Assembly: GCF_004210375.1 (NCBI RefSeq)
Contig: NC_134831.1
Coordinates: forward strand, 310,001-374,000
Length of the DNA stretch: 64,000 nt
Direction of reading: 5' to 3'
From: Tachypleus tridentatus
Taxonomy: Eukaryota > Arthropoda > Merostomata > Xiphosura > Limulidae
Shown: positions 10,801 to 21,807 of the stretch, piece by piece
Layout: each line of letters opens with the position of its first letter
Numbering within the stretch: position 1 is the stretch's first letter
Notes under the pieces: model-generated
Told to the model about the DNA's origin: nothing
Database searches by the model: none
What the model saw: only the letters and a program-made list of their open reading frames with translations
Position numbers and translations under genes: made by a program

Positions 10801-13763
10801 GGTCATGCTAGTTTTACTGTGAATAAACTCTAGCTGTTTGGAAAGTCCTTTCACATACTGTTTGACAAGTTCGTAATATACTTGTCATCCTGAAATATTA
10901 AATAAAATCACAATAGCTTTGAGGCTGTTAACTAAGTAAGGTAAATCTAGAGTTTTTGGTTCTTAATCATTTTTAATGTTATTGATTTCTAGCAACAAGG
11001 AGTACTTGAAATGTTTCATCATATAAATATTGTCTGTAATATTTCTTCAGTTTTTTTCCATATGTTTGTCTTGAAACTTTGAATTATAATTTGTTTTCTA
11101 AACATTTTATTTCAAGCTCTCTCACTCTTTTTTTTTTTTTTTTTTTTACAGAGGAGTTGCTGAAGAGATTTTTTAGCTTTTATAGTACCTTTGACTTCAA
11201 AAAATGGGTGATTTCTCCTAGGTTTGGGCAAGTGTTTGATAAGAAAAAGTTTTCCACGATCTTTCCAAACTTGGGTCATTTTGTGGTAAGTAATATTCTT
11301 TTCAATCTTTTTTTAAAATCTGAATTATATTTGACTGTTGAGTTATTGTAAGGTTTTACATTTAGAACTCTAAAGCCAATAACTATACTTATCTTGTTCT
11401 GTTCATAAAATATCTGTAATAATTATTTGTCAAATTTCCTTTTCTATTAGTGTTAAGGTAATAAGAGCATGTTGACTGTTGTTTTCAGTGATAAGACTTT
11501 CAATTTATTGCTAGTTAAGTCTACTGTCTCATGATTTTACATGGTACACCTTTACCAATATTGATGAAGTTTTGTTGTTAGCATTCCTACCAAATGTTTC
11601 TTTTAACAAAACTTTGTGATAAATAAATGATTAGTGTTATACAAAAGGTCTTTTAGGCACTGGATATAGTAAATATATCATTGTTGATACATTCTGTTCC
11701 CTATTATTTTTAGGTTTTTTTATTATTAGTAGTAATTGACAAAGTAGAAATATCAGTTTTGTAGAGTGTACTTTACTGTCAAAGTTTTGAAATAACCATT
11801 ATTGGTTTCAGTTGATTTATTTGAACTCCAAATGGTAAACCCTCAAATAAGACTGATTGTGATTAATAGCTTGAAGCCACAGCTTAATCTGATCAAGTTT
11901 AAAACCAAAAAAGAAGTGTTTATACTGTAAACTATTGACTCCTTGTGTTTTCAAACTGTATATATATAAAAAAAATAGTTGTCTGGATTGGTTACAATGC
12001 AATGAAACAAATAATATTATTCATGCATGTGTTAAAACTCAACATGGATTTTGTTTATTTCTAAAGTGGTTTGAACTATTTTATACCCCACAAATACTAA
12101 AGAAATATTAATGAAGGTTTTATTGTATTATTGTTTTAGAGTGTAAGAAGTTTGTTAGCCTGCAGGTTTGTTTGCATACACACAAAATTAAAAACACAAG
12201 GACATTTAAAAATAATTTTTTTTAATTGCCAGGCCCTTTGTCTGAGAAACAAAATATTTAAAGGTATCTCTCAACATTCTTTTCGTACCTTTCTGCAGGC
12301 CTAGTAAGTAGTATATGTATTTCATCTGCTGTTGTATACACTTGATTGTTAGGAAAACAAGAAACATGCTGTTTATTTTTATGTTCGTGGAGTACTTTAA
12401 AATAAATGGATAATCATCTTGTTAAAACATTTATCACTTGTTCAGTAATTGTTTTTTTGTAATAAAAAGAATTTGAAGGATATTTTAAACATTAAAACTG
12501 AAGATTTCTTTTTTAGTTTTCAAAATTAGTAACATTTTATCTTTATAGGTGGCACCACTATCTATTCAAGACCCATTTGACTTGAACCACAGTATTGCAG
12601 CAAATGTAACTGAAGATTCATTACTTAAACTTGTACAAAAAATGAAGCAAGGACAAACTATTTGTGAATCTCAATGCTTTAGTAGCAACAGCAATAGTGC
12701 TTCCAAACTGTGGGGTATTCCAATACTTTTTGATCTGGAGAAGTACACGGACAGGATAAAATCATATGTGCCAGGCTCACAGTTCAATGTTACTATGGGT
12801 ACAGTAACATTTAGTATTCAGTTCCAACCATACAAAATGCATTTTTGTTTTAAAAGTCTGCCTCCAGGAAATCTTTCAGACTGGAACTTATGGAGGTTGT
12901 GGATGTACAAGACATCATATGTTATCTTAGATGTCTTTCAGAAAGGACTGATGTTTGAATGCAAGGTTCGTGACTACATGAGGACACGTTGGCTAAAAAA
13001 AAAAAAAGTGCAGCCTTCTGAAAAATATGGAGAGTCTCGTGATAAGAGACGGCAGGCAAACACAGAAACGGACGAGCGTTCATCCAAACATTTGTGTGTG
13101 ACGCATGATAATGAAACAAAGAAAGAACTAGAGCATCACAATCCAATAAGATCAGAGGAACATTTTGAGCAAAGCAATGTAACTGATAACATTGCTGAAC
13201 CCACAGAATGGGATGAGTTTGAAGAATTGATTTTTGGTGCATCTGCCATGGAAGTAGACGAAAATTGGAAAGAAGGAGAAAGTGAAGAAAGTAACGAAGA
13301 GACTCAAGAAACAAGCAATGAAATAACCTCAGGATCTGCAATTACTTCTCAGAGTTCAGCTTCAAGAGAACAGACCAATAAGGAGTCCATGGCATCAACC
13401 TCAAGTGAGAATATCTCAACAGATTCCAGAAAAACACTCCTAAAAATTTTCTGTAAAGCATTTTATCGTACGTGGGAAGCTAGAAAAAAGCACAAAGCTG
13501 ACTTTGTTCCCACTGATATTAACGATCCTTTGGAATTAGAACAATATATATCACAACAGATAATTAACAAGGCTACTTCAAAACCAAGTAAACCAATACT
13601 TGATTTTATTTGTCGCACAAGAGAGAAAACTGAGAGTGAAATGTGGGGCATTGAAATTGAGTTGAAACCTAAAATTTGCTCTAAAGAATTTCTTGGAAGT
13701 ATTTCATTATTTTTAAATTCCTACATAATCAGAATGACAGAAAAGTGTATGAGTGTAAACTAA
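1643..13763 (+). CDS. TUT1: TUT1-like terminal uridylyltransferase / poly(A) polymerase, 5' end outside window
   Basis: Seven exons join in phase: 1643-1861, 2990-3202, 5932-6179, 7870-8090, 9145-9231, 11152-11285 and 12549-13763, giving 778 codons plus TAA. TUT1 family enzymes add the U-tail of U6 snRNA in the nucleus and can act as a PI4,5P2-controlled poly(A) polymerase (Star-PAP). Seen here: the RNP1 end of an RRM (RRFAFVKF), the nucleotidyltransferase signature GSSVNGFG with CDIDMFLD supplying two catalytic Asp, the third catalytic Asp in HCDISSKS, a PAP-associated domain (SYAFNWMIIFFLQ, then QDPFDLNHSIAANV), an acidic low-complexity linker, and a C-terminal segment. Collinearity with human TUT1 is clear throughout. 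The proline-rich palm insertion of vertebrate TUT1 is replaced by about 50 residues. The donor of the second exon is ambiguous (3202 or 3193, both in phase). The N-terminal zinc finger is not in the window. Confidence 0.93.
2891..2956 (+). repeat. 28-bp short tandem repeat beside a TUT1 acceptor
   Basis: The unit CAAAGTCTGATCACGTAATA... occurs at 2891-2918 and again at 2919-2946 with two or three changes. A partial third unit follows (AAAGTTTGAC). It lies 33 bp before the acceptor of the active-site exon, where the branch point would be expected. Confidence 0.7.
2990..3202 (+). CDS. TUT1: TUT1 exon: nucleotidyltransferase active site
   Basis: The acceptor is TTTTCACAAG before 2990. The exon holds a helical lead-in (EEILERENFCRFLQDALQEY), then PGCTLCLYGSSVNGFG and CDIDMFLDIN. 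The GS motif and the DxD pair that binds the two metal ions are intact, so this copy looks catalytically competent. A first possible donor at 3194 would shorten the exon by three codons. Confidence 0.9.
3590..4275 (+). pseudogene. Possible decayed retrocopy of an unidentified mRNA
   Basis: Within the TUT1 intron there is a region of coding-like composition on the + strand, split over frames. Fragments include LKRKLQQFMSSYGKQCG, MQHIQEVTPSASEVQRMYVAYLSQLMNE (3799-4032) and SLQKQRYALDMATLRDSYF near 4035-4100. It ends with an AATAAAG signal near 4259. No introns and in-frame stops suggest a processed copy, but I do not recognise the parent, and a spurious ORF cluster is possible. Confidence 0.3.
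5932..6179 (+). CDS. TUT1: TUT1 exon: palm loop and third catalytic aspartate
   Basis: The exon runs from DFSSSDTSKCGD through a short polar loop and the helix EEMQLKFIIKVIRKIPKC to IIHFLHSGFNVHCDISSKS. It corresponds to the human segment ending GLHGDVSLSN, whose Asp is the third catalytic acid. It ends in phase 2, and the last codon is completed by the first base of the exon at 7870. Confidence 0.88.
7870..8090 (+). CDS. TUT1: TUT1 exon: fingers / PAP core helices
   Basis: After the split Ser codon the exon reads LVIHNSHLLRLYGLLDPRV, then LHYWAKRL and SYAFNWMIIFFLQSCDPPVLP. These align with human LALHNSRFLSL...LRCWAQ...NYALTLLVIYFLQ, the central helices that bind the base and the RNA 3' end. 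The donor is CAG|GTAAAC. Confidence 0.9.
9145..9231 (+). CDS. TUT1: TUT1 exon: short core segment
   Basis: This 87-bp exon (acceptor TTTAG, donor GGAG|GTAAGT) encodes EVDGIDCAFCNDP...ISPSANELSG, matching the human stretch VDGWDCSFPRD...EPSINVEPLS. It enters and leaves in phase 1. Confidence 0.85.
9364..9567. repeat. Palindromic dispersed repeat, copy 1 (MITE-like)
   Basis: The ends are inverted: GTATTCTAAAGATGGCTGGT at 9364 and its near reverse complement ending CTTTAGAATAC at 9534. The inner part carries GGTTAACCTAAGAAAGTCAAAA. A tail (CATTTTTACTTCAAGTAGGA) follows. The same layout recurs near 17.4, 25.2-25.6, 34.6 and 54.9 kb. It lies in a TUT1 intron. Confidence 0.75.
10165..10400 (+). 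repeat. Old degenerate tRNA-derived SINE
   Basis: A worn tRNA-like head (TAGCCTTGTGGTTAGGGAGA, then CAGGTTTGAATATCTC in the B-box position) is followed by body motifs shared with the younger SINEs in the window (ACATGCTTGCCCTTTCAG, CACTCCCACTATTCATTGG). It is much more divergent than the copies at 24, 58 and 59 kb. Confidence 0.6.
11152..11285 (+). CDS. TUT1: TUT1 exon: PAP-associated domain start
   Basis: A long T-tract (about 11129-11147) precedes the acceptor ACAG. The exon encodes EELLKRFFSFYSTFDFKKWV followed by the PRFGQVF and GHFV strands, corresponding to the human LSSLLAQFFSCVSCWDL region. It ends in phase 0 before GTAAGT. Confidence 0.85.
12549..13763 (+). CDS. TUT1: TUT1 terminal exon: PAP-associated domain end, acidic linker, C-terminal domain
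   Basis: The exon begins VAPLSIQDPFDLNHSIAANV, the nucleotide-recognition part of the PAP-associated domain, and runs 404 codons to TAA at 13761. A lysine patch (LKKKKVQPSEK, an A-rich run near 13002) is followed by a Glu/Ser/Thr-rich linker at roughly exon residues 195-295. The last ~110 residues align in position with the human C-terminal KA-1-like RNA-binding domain, but conservation there is weak. The whole C-terminal third lies in one exon. Confidence 0.9.
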   Translation: MAPLSIQDPFDLNHSIAANVTEDSLLKLVQKMKQGQTICESQCFSSNSNSASKLWGIPILFDLEKYTDRIKSYVPGSQFNVTMGTVTFSIQFQPYKMHFCFKSLPPGNLSDWNLWRLWMYKTSYVILDVFQKGLMFECKVRDYMRTRWLKKKKVQPSEKYGESRDKRRQANTETDERSSKHLCVTHDNETKKELEHHNPIRSEEHFEQSNVTDNIAEPTEWDEFEELIFGASAMEVDENWKEGESEESNEETQETSNEITSGSAITSQSSASREQTNKESMASTSSENISTDSRKTLLKIFCKAFYRTWEARKKHKADFVPTDINDPLELEQYISQQIINKATSKPSKPILDFICRTREKTESEMWGIEIELKPKICSKEFLGSISLFLNSYIIRMTEKCMSVN

Positions 13764-15763
13764 AAAGTGCACAACTCATTTTGTAATTTTACTTCAATAT
13801 TTATGTACTTAAGTTGACTAATTTTACTGACTTCCCAGAAACAAAACAAACTCTTCCTTAGTTAGCTAGTTTTGTAAGGGTTGTTTGCAAAACCACAACA
13901 TTTCAGCAAAAGTTAGTCTAAAATTTACCTAAGTTCCAACCCTGAAAGAAATATTTATACTTGCTGTTGTTTCAGTTTCTTTATTACATAATTTTACTTG
14001 CAACTTTAGTTTTGCAGTGATAGTTATAACTAGTAAGTTCTGTGTATTATTATCTGATGCTTCAGTAAAAAGGTTTTTTTTTATAAAGGTGTAGTCTTCT
14101 GTGTAAGTGTTTTTTTTCTTTTTTTATTGACAAATAAAACTAGGTTACTTAAGTATTCTGGTTGTTTGAAAAGTCACTTCCACTATTTTGATGACTGTGT
14201 TTGAGAGACAGGTAGGTACAGTGTTATAAAATTCAACAACTAGACCAGTTTAAATATGCAGTAGACAATAGTCTTGTCGTGTGTCACGATGACGTGATGG
14301 TAACAATACATCAATTTTGTTATTCATAAATAGGGTATTTTGATAATAGCTTTTAACTCCAGAGATTGTATGCTATCCATTGCATGAAAACACTGATCTA
14401 CACTATTGAATTCCCTCAGATATGCATTATGTATGTATACAATGTAGATTATACGGGCCAAACCTAAACTACATCCAAGAGAAGTGACTACTATGTACAG
14501 TTTTTGATGGGTTTTTTTTTTTTGGTAAATGTAATGCACCATTTACAGTAAATATGACTTTCATGTAATCATTTAAAATAAAAGTAAACATTGATAAAGA
14601 ATTTGTGTACAAAGGAATATTTAGAAATGTGTCCATTCTTTGATTAGTACATATTTTACTGTTTGAACAACTATACAATAATTAGCACTATAACTACCAC
14701 AGCAGTCACATCAGATATTTAAGACTAGTAAACATATGAAATATTTTCAGATTTATTTTAACCCTAACATTTTACATGTTAAATCCAAATACAGTAATGA
14801 AGTTTAATATATTAACAGCAACAGCTACTTACAACTTGTAAACAGATCTTCACGGTTGATGCAAGGATAAAATACAAATACAGTTATTAAACTGACTTAG
14901 AAAATTTAAAGTTAATATGAATTTAAACCAAAAAATAAAATGAATGTTCTTCAACTTGATCTTCATGCATCTAAAATACTACACAAAATCACTGATTGAT
15001 AATTGGGATGTATGATACTTTGGTTGTGACAAGGAAAATCAGTTTCAAAATATACAAGGGTCAGTTATTTTCAAGCATTATAGAAACTTTACGATTTTTA
15101 TAATTTTACTTCAATGTAAAGTTTGGTAATTACAAACAGTCTGACATTTATGTTGGATGTTTAAAGTCTGCATCAAGGTGTTTAGTACCAATACTCTGAC
15201 AGATATTTACACAACATCTTAGACCTATTTTTTCCTAGAAAGTAAGCATTAAGTCTTTAAAAAATAACTTTTAGTGTTTTTAAACTTTCTGGTGTGCTTC
15301 AAAATGATGCCCAAGACATGATGTGTGGCATTACTAAATAAAGAATAATCTGAAGGAGGGTTGCTTGATATGATTTCTTAAACTTTACTGTGTGGAACCA
15401 AAAATATTACAATTATCTCATGATGAACTAGAAGTTCTGCATATAATTAAACTTAATGCAATGAACCTTTCAAGCAGTAACTATAATAACAGTCTTAAAT
15501 TATTTTTAAGCATATATCAATGCCCAATGTAGTTTGATAACAGTACAGTGAGAATGTTGTTTATTTTACACAGTAAAAAGTAATTATATACTAATAAATA
15601 TACATCACGTTTGTGAATCCAGAACCAAATGAAAAGTTGTTTTATGATTAAATACCTTAGGAGAATTAAGTTAAGGTTCTAATTATTAAGGACTAAAACT
15701 AGTTTACTTTCATGAGCATATTATACACATTATTGTGTTCACATTCCTATCACAATGGTTAAT
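13764..15763. other. Convergent 3' intergenic region between TUT1 and DPH1
   Basis: Neither strand shows an ORF of substance. It should hold the two 3' UTRs, because the genes converge. The + strand has AATAAA at 14133-14138, about 370 nt after the TUT1 stop. The - strand has AATAAA at 15560-15565, about 200 nt after the DPH1 stop. No repeats were recognised. Confidence 0.6.
14133..14138 (+). promoter_or_regulatory. Candidate TUT1 polyadenylation signal
   Basis: A canonical AATAAA, following T-rich sequence, is the first on the sense strand after the TAA at 13761. Downstream TTGTTTGAAAAG could serve as the GU/U-rich element. This is inference from position only. Confidence 0.4.
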
Positions 15764-16271
15764 TTATTCCTCTCTTTTCTCTTTACATTCACAAGTAGCA
15801 CATTTGCCACAGCTTTCATCTTTTGTACTTGCTGACGGTTTGTGATTTGGTGTCCATGGGCCCAAGCTCCCTGTTGCATAGAAATCCATAGGATAATTGT
15901 CCTTCCATTCAACACTATTCACTGCAACATTTGCTTCATAGGGAGTTAACAAAGGTCTATTAAATGCTGAACCCCAATCAATAGATAATCTTGGACATGC
16001 AACCTGGACCCAGGCTTCAATCCCTTCAAATAATTTTAACTTGTCAGGAAAGATTTCAGATAACAGAATAATGACACTTTCTTTGGTACTTTGTTTCAGT
16101 TTTTCTTGTAGGTTTTGGAGCACCTTGGGACTCCCTTGCCGACCTAGTGTGCCAAGAATGAGACCAAAGGTCCCAGCTCTGGTTGCTTTTTGTATGGCAT
16201 CCTTTCTAATTTTTGTCATTGCATCAAAGTCATACAGCTCTTGAGTAAACGTTTTATCATAAGGATTGTAT
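15764..16271 (-). CDS. DPH1: DPH1 exon 2 (terminal)
   Basis: The acceptor is TTTTTTTCCAG just above 16271. The exon encodes [15 protein letters not shown] through the third Fe-S cysteine ([12 protein letters not shown]), the conserved PLLTPYEA and [15 protein letters not shown], and a Lys/Cys/Glu-rich tail to TAA. The stop is at 15764-15766. Confidence 0.93.
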
Positions 16272-19200
16272 CTGGAAAAAAACAAAAAACTTTAGATTTT
16301 CAAATACTAAATAACTTTATATTTTTGCTCACGGTTCAGGAAATCTGCTATATATAAAAGAGAATTGTCTTTGTAACCTTTCTGTTTTTATATGTGTGCA
16401 CCACATGTTCAATACAATTTTAAGAAGAATGAACCTATTATTCAGACCTCCGCTCTTTTGAAATAAAAACAGCCAACTGAAGACAGTCCAAATAATTAAA
16501 ATAACCTAACAATGTGTCAAGATAGCTTGTTAATGTTTCTGTTTTTAGCACAAAGCCACTCATTGGGTTATCTGTGCTCTGTCTGTTGTGGGGAATTAAA
16601 TACTAGATTTTAACTGTGTAAATCAGTAAACATACCACTGCTCCACCAGAGGGACATCCTAGTAAGTAACTATTCACATTCATATATCTAGCAAATAAAA
16701 CTGTGAAAGATCCAAACTACCAGTACACACATCTGTAGGTAAAATGTTCCAAGTGTTAGACCAGGTTTCCACTCTTCCTAGTTTTTTTTACTTTTATTTC
16801 TAATATTCAAGATGTAATTACCAAACCTTAACATTCTGCAAACCAGACGTTTCTGGTAGGCCTTACATCACTCCATAGACAAAATAATGTCTGAAGCTCT
16901 CACAAAACTTCTATCGAGCATTGTAGTTTTACACTGCACTCTTTCCAGCAGCTTAACATTCTTCTTTTAATGAGGTGTCTAAAAGTTAACACTTATTCCA
17001 GATGGGTTCAAGATAGCTTTGTAAAGCAATTGCCTCGTAATTTTTTTAACTGAAATTTTAACCAGATAAAATCTATGACTCACTTCACCTATTTGAAAGT
17101 CAAGTGCTTCTCAGGTTTCCAATTGGATTCTATTTCTATCCAAAAACAAACACTCTTTATGTAACAAATAATCCCTCTAGGTCTTGCATACTAAAAACAT
17201 ATTTACATATCTCAACACTGAAGCATCCCTCCCCACCTTACTCACTCAAATCTTGTAACCATCATTCAGAATTGAACACTTTTCTTCAGAATTGATTTTT
17301 CCTCAAATTATTAATAACTTAAGTTCCCTAGTCATTTGCTCAGGAATGATCTTTTGGATAGAATTCAATTATTTTCCCACTGGCGTGACCAAACTATGAA
17401 AATTATCCCTTGTTAACCTAGGAAGGTCAAAACACTGTTTTATGCTTATCAATAAAAGTGTAAGTACTCATACCAACTGTTCTGAGATACAAAACTATCT
17501 CTTGTTTCATTTAAATATTTCCATTCTAATTAGCAAATCGGATCATTCCCTCAAACTATTTTGTTTATTTCTTTAAAAGTTCACTTTCCTAAGTCTTGGG
17601 ATCAAATTAAATGTCACAAGTGATTTCAATAAAAGCAATAAACTAATCTCATTATCATCTCTAATACCATTTAACATTTTTCATCATGTTTTCCTCACTA
17701 AAAGAACAAATTTAAACATCTTTTCTACTGTGGTAAGATCAAGTGCCACTATAGTTAGAAGCTTTCAGAAAATGCTAGCAATATTTGTTTCCTAGAATGA
17801 TCAACTTAAACACTATGTCTTTGTTAACTTCAACATTTTTACTTTCACCCCATTTCTCACAAAACAAAAACTGATTCCACTCCTTTCATTTGGACAGAAC
17901 CACATCCTTCTAAAATTACATCTTTGTAATCCTTGACTGACCAAATCTCTTGTCCAAGATACTGACTGCAATTAATACCTCAAATTCTATCAATTTAATG
18001 TAGAATTCTAAACATAAAGAAGAAAAAAACTAAGTTGATTTCACACAGCCATACTGGCATATTTAACTTACACTTCAGCCTCACGTTAAACTCATAAGAT
18101 GATCCACAAAATTAGGTTATTCTCAACTGTCTAAACTTTTAACATTTCTTGAAAACTTTAATTTAATGAGAAGTTTTACTACAAAATAAATTTGTTAGCT
18201 TCTTGCAAGTTACAATGTTACTAATATTGAAAACTTAGTAACTTTACAAAACAGAATGCTAATAATGCAACCAGAATTAACTTGTGTAATTTATCATATA
18301 CAGAAATAAAAATGCACACACAACACTGATATACTGCACACTTATTAAAAAAAAAATGATTATAGCACATCACCTAAACATGCAGTCATTTTTATTCTAC
18401 AATAAGTCGACACTGCATGTACTTTTTGAAAGAGTTTAGTAATAGACCTGAATTATGCATTAGGATTTTTCTAACACATATCAGGATTTGTGGAATTCCC
18501 AATTAGGTCATTAAAAACATTTTTCTGAACACGCTACCAAAAGTTACTATAAACAGAACAAATGTATGAATTAACAGGTAAGTACACTTTTTTTTAATCA
18601 ACTGGAACTTTAAAAACACAGACCTACCTATGTTGTATTTTGGAAGAGAAAGACATGTCTTCAGATTACATTCATTTTAATTAACTCAGATTAATCTTTT
18701 CTTTACAATGCTACCAAAGATATATATCGGTATCACATCTAAAATGGTTCAGGACAATGTCTCACCTCCATGATTACTGACTCTCAATTTAAAATACACT
18801 AACTTTTCATGTTGCATTACTATTCATAAATACTGATTTTTGCAAAAATTTGATACTTTACTTAAAAATTCAACACTACTTTGACAAAGCACAGGATACA
18901 TACTTTGTGAAAAATTATAAAACTTAAATACAGTAATCAAATGAAATCCACCACCAAAATTTTTCTGTTTATAAATATTCAAGAAGCTTTTTGAATATTT
19001 CAACTGTGGGCAATTATTCTAAGTTTTTCTTTACATAAATTGTCAGTTTTTGTTTTGTTTTCAGACAGAATTGTGGTTTTTCTATATGTTTTTTGTATTC
19101 TCCAATCATTTCTTGAAAATTTCATTCTCTTGTATTCCAATGAAAAATGTATTCAACAATTGTTTTATTGAAATAAAACCATTTATTTCTAATAGAATGC

Positions 19201-20701
19201 AAATTTTATGAAACAATGTGTAATTTCTCATTTTGAAAAATACAAGTTACAATCACTAAACTACCAACTTTATTATGTTCTCACTTTGAAACAAACTTTC
19301 AAAATGTCTTTAAAAAAGTAATTAAAAATAAATAAATATTTGGGTGAGACATTTCCATCCTCATTTAAAATCATAATTTCTGTCTACACTGTGAAAGACA
19401 TGCTACAAATCCAGTGAACTAATGCATCTAACAGCATCTAAATGTTAGAGCTGGTTACTTTTTATTTCACAGATATATGCTGACACCTGACAATAAGTAG
19501 ATAAACCAAAAAGAAAAGGCTTTAGATGTGGTAGTTCATGAAACTGGTTAGGCCTTCTTTCCTAATTGATTTATTTAGATTTTTTCTAACTTTCTAAAGT
19601 AGAGGTAAATACAAACCTTCAAACCTTAAAATAATTAAATTTTCAAGATGGATTACATTAAAATGCATTGGTTAGTTGATAAAATTCTCATGAAATCTAA
19701 ACAAAACTAGCTTGATAAGGGAAGAGCTTCTTATGTTGCAAAATTAGTTTTGTTGATATAAATATATTCTTCCTTATATATGTAAAACGCTGGTATAGTG
19801 CATTGTCTTAGAAATGCCACCCAATTACTAAAATTCGACTTAAAATCCTCTAAATTAAATATCTGTTGTCAAAAATAAATCATAGTTAAAAAACATAAAG
19901 TCAATATTTTAAACTTATGTACCTATATGCTTGCAATGACGGATTAGCAATCATGGCTGCCTCCAAGTGGAACCTTCCATCACCAAGATAGATCAACACA
20001 TCAAAATCTTTAACAATAGGTGCAGTACATCCTAATATTTCACCTGGAGACAAAGGCTTACTCTGTGGTATTTTAACATTGTATCCCTTACTTCTCAAAT
20101 CTGTTGCTACAGCATGAAGCGTCGAAACAAACTGAATCGTACTAATTAGTACAATAGAAGTTTGCGGGCTCAAATTATGTTGTATCGTATTGATGCAATG
20201 TACCGTATCTATTCTAATGTCAACAAATACATAAAGCATCTTGATTCCTTTTGTTACATCAACTGGTATTAAACAACTATGTCCATAGTGTACCATAAAG
20301 TCTGCACCCAATGCTCTGGCCGAAAAGTCATCTACACAACAAGCGCCATATGTAACATCACTCATAATTATAGTCTCTGCTGCAGTAAATTTTTCAAGAA
20401 TATCTGCAATTGCTAGTGAAAACATTAGAAGTCCTTCTGGAAATTGCAATGCCACTAACTTGGCACCTGCTTGTTTAATTCTCCAAATCGTTTTTTCAAT
20501 TTCAAAATTATAATTGTCTGGTATAACTTTTTTGGCTGATTTTAATTCTTGGTTTTCCAGTATTTCAGCAGGAATCTGATTTCCAATTTTCCGTGGAGTT
20601 GGTTTGACTCCAAATACTTTTCTGTTTTGTTTCGCTGAAATAATCATAGCTCCATTTATAGTACTGTTATTAGTAGACAGTATAACACTTCGTTCATTCA
20701 T
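15764..20701 (-). CDS. DPH1: Diphthamide biosynthesis protein 1 (2-(3-amino-3-carboxypropyl)histidine synthase subunit 1)
   Basis: Two exons, 19923-20701 and 15764-16271, join in phase (split Arg codon AG|A). DPH1 with DPH2 is a radical-SAM-type [4Fe-4S] enzyme that transfers a 3-amino-3-carboxypropyl group from SAM to the target histidine of eEF2, the first step of diphthamide synthesis in the cytosol. Key motifs are [86 protein letters not shown] and [12 protein letters not shown]. The three cluster cysteines (in GACC, LGCT and VACP) are all present. The C-terminus has a Cys-rich tail ([10 protein letters not shown]), as in vertebrate DPH1. From the ATG at 20701 it is 428 aa (human 443). 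The frame opens upstream at a GTG (20752), and an ATG at 20647 is the alternative start. Confidence 0.95.
16545..16660 (-). repeat. SINE family 2 fragment (tRNA-derived)
   Basis: The segment reads GCACAAAGCCACTCATTGGG, then a worn region ending CCACTGCTCCACCAGAGGGAC. It is collinear with the better preserved copy at 20.96-21.07 kb but has lost most of the B box. Confidence 0.55.
17392..17510. repeat. Palindromic dispersed repeat, copy 2 (right half)
   Basis: It contains TTGTTAACCTAGGAAGGTCA, AAAACACTGTTTTATGCTTA and CTCATACCAACTGTTCTGAGATAC, matching the right half and terminal inverted repeat of the family. The left arm is missing. Confidence 0.6.
19923..20701 (-). CDS. DPH1: DPH1 exon 1
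   Basis: This exon encodes the N-terminal two thirds with two of the three Fe-S cysteines. The donor is TATAG|GTACATAAG. The frame continues upstream to 20752 without an ATG and then meets TGA. The first in-frame ATG at 20701 is preferred over 20647 because it keeps a length close to the family norm. The N-terminal ~50 residues are not conserved, so the start is uncertain. Confidence 0.85.
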
Positions 20702-20752
20702 AACTGTCAAACTTAAGTTATAACCGTTTCGAACGACCGTATAATTTTGCAC

Positions 20753-20900
20753 TCACCATGAACAAACTTGAAGAAACCATTCCAAACGTGCTCGCCTTCA
20801 CGTGCACATTTCGTCATCATAATTTTTTATATCAACCACAGTTAGTTACAAAAGGTGAAACACTTTGGTAACGATAAAATAAATAAACGAAAAGACCGGA
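20753..20900 (-). promoter_or_regulatory. Probable DPH1 5' UTR/promoter region
   Basis: CpG dinucleotides rise above the surroundings here (GTGCTCGCCTTCACGTGCAC, TTCGTCATC). A CACGTG E-box lies around 20798 and a TGACG core reads on the minus strand just upstream. An out-of-frame ATG sits directly before GTGAGT at about 20751-20759, so a spliced 5' exon is possible. This is inference. Confidence 0.35.
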
Positions 20901-20954
20901 CATATTCCATTACATTGAAAATATATGATTAATATTGAATGTGTGTGCGTGTGG

Positions 20955-21075
20955 TTTTTTTTTCTTATAGCAAAGCCACATCGGGCTATCTACTGAGCCC
21001 AACGAGTGGAATTGAACCCCTGATTTTAGCGTTATAAATACGTAGACTTACTGCTATACTAGCGGTGGGCTATTT
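20955..21075 (-). repeat. SINE family 2, tRNA-derived copy
   Basis: Read on the minus strand it has a tRNA-like head (CGCTAGTATAGCAGTAAGTC as A box region, GGGGTTCAATTCC as B box) followed by GGGCTCAGTAGATAGCCCGA and GTGGCTTTGCTATAAGAAAA with an A-rich end. It differs from the main SINE of the window in head and body. Confidence 0.65.
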
Positions 21076-21800
21076 AATGTGATTATAATTCTAAATATAT
21101 CTTTTAAAATGGATATTTTATGCAAGGAAATCTCGACAACGACTTTTACCATTATCACCTTTTTTCAAAGAAGACTTGCCACCTTTTCTCCTGAGGACAG
21201 AAAGACAGGAAGAGAAAAAAAGATCTAATCCACGTGGAAAATGATAGAACATGCTACGAACCAGCTCATAAGGTTTGAGTGAAGAATTATACGTTGATAA
21301 CTGTTAAACCAATGATATATGTGTGTGATGTGCTACAGTTATTAATTTATCGGTTTAAATGTGTAAAAATATAATTACACATTTATTTAAATAGGACAAA
21401 CAAATAACTCTTTCCTAACTTTAAGTTTTTGTTATTTTCACACAAAAGGCGCTCATGTAGCAGTAATGAACTTCTTGACTTTATGTGTGGGATGCAACGC
21501 AGATGGAGTTAAATAAAAATGTATGTATAGCAAAGCTGCTTAGATTATATGGTTCTAGTCCATAATTCTTAACTACAAACCAGAGTGAAGACAGATATTG
21601 AGCAGCATCTTTAACACCCACTTTCCAAGCTAAGAATTTGACTGTCACTCCTTTGTGGTATTACATGGATCCGAACTCCACTTGGCAATTTAAAAATTCA
21701 TAGCTGTACCACAAGAAAGAAACTTACGTTTGTTAGAAGAAAAGTGTTGATTTGCACTGTTTCTGTTTTACGTCTGTTAATATAGTACACGCAAAGATAT
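21076..21800. other. Intergenic, no gene recognised
   Basis: The stretch is AT-rich. A short minus-strand open stretch near 21190-21290 (reading YELVRSMFYHFPRGLD) is not supported by anything else. Nothing else was seen apart from the 5' flank of the U2-like locus. Confidence 0.5.
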
Positions 21801-21807
21801 ATTAGAG

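Larger units (their letters stand above)
16272..19922 (-). other. DPH1 intron
   Basis: This 3.65-kb intron holds a short fragment of a second tRNA-derived SINE family (about 16545-16660) and half of the palindromic repeat (about 17392-17510). No exon-like ORF was seen on either strand. Confidence 0.75.

Noticed and set aside
12922-13341. Minus-strand open frame of 139 codons
   Set aside because: It is the antisense shadow of the acidic linker in the TUT1 terminal exon.
21190-21290. Minus-strand peptide-like stretch (YELVRSMFYHFPRGLD)
   Set aside because: Too short, with no splice partners or recognisable family.
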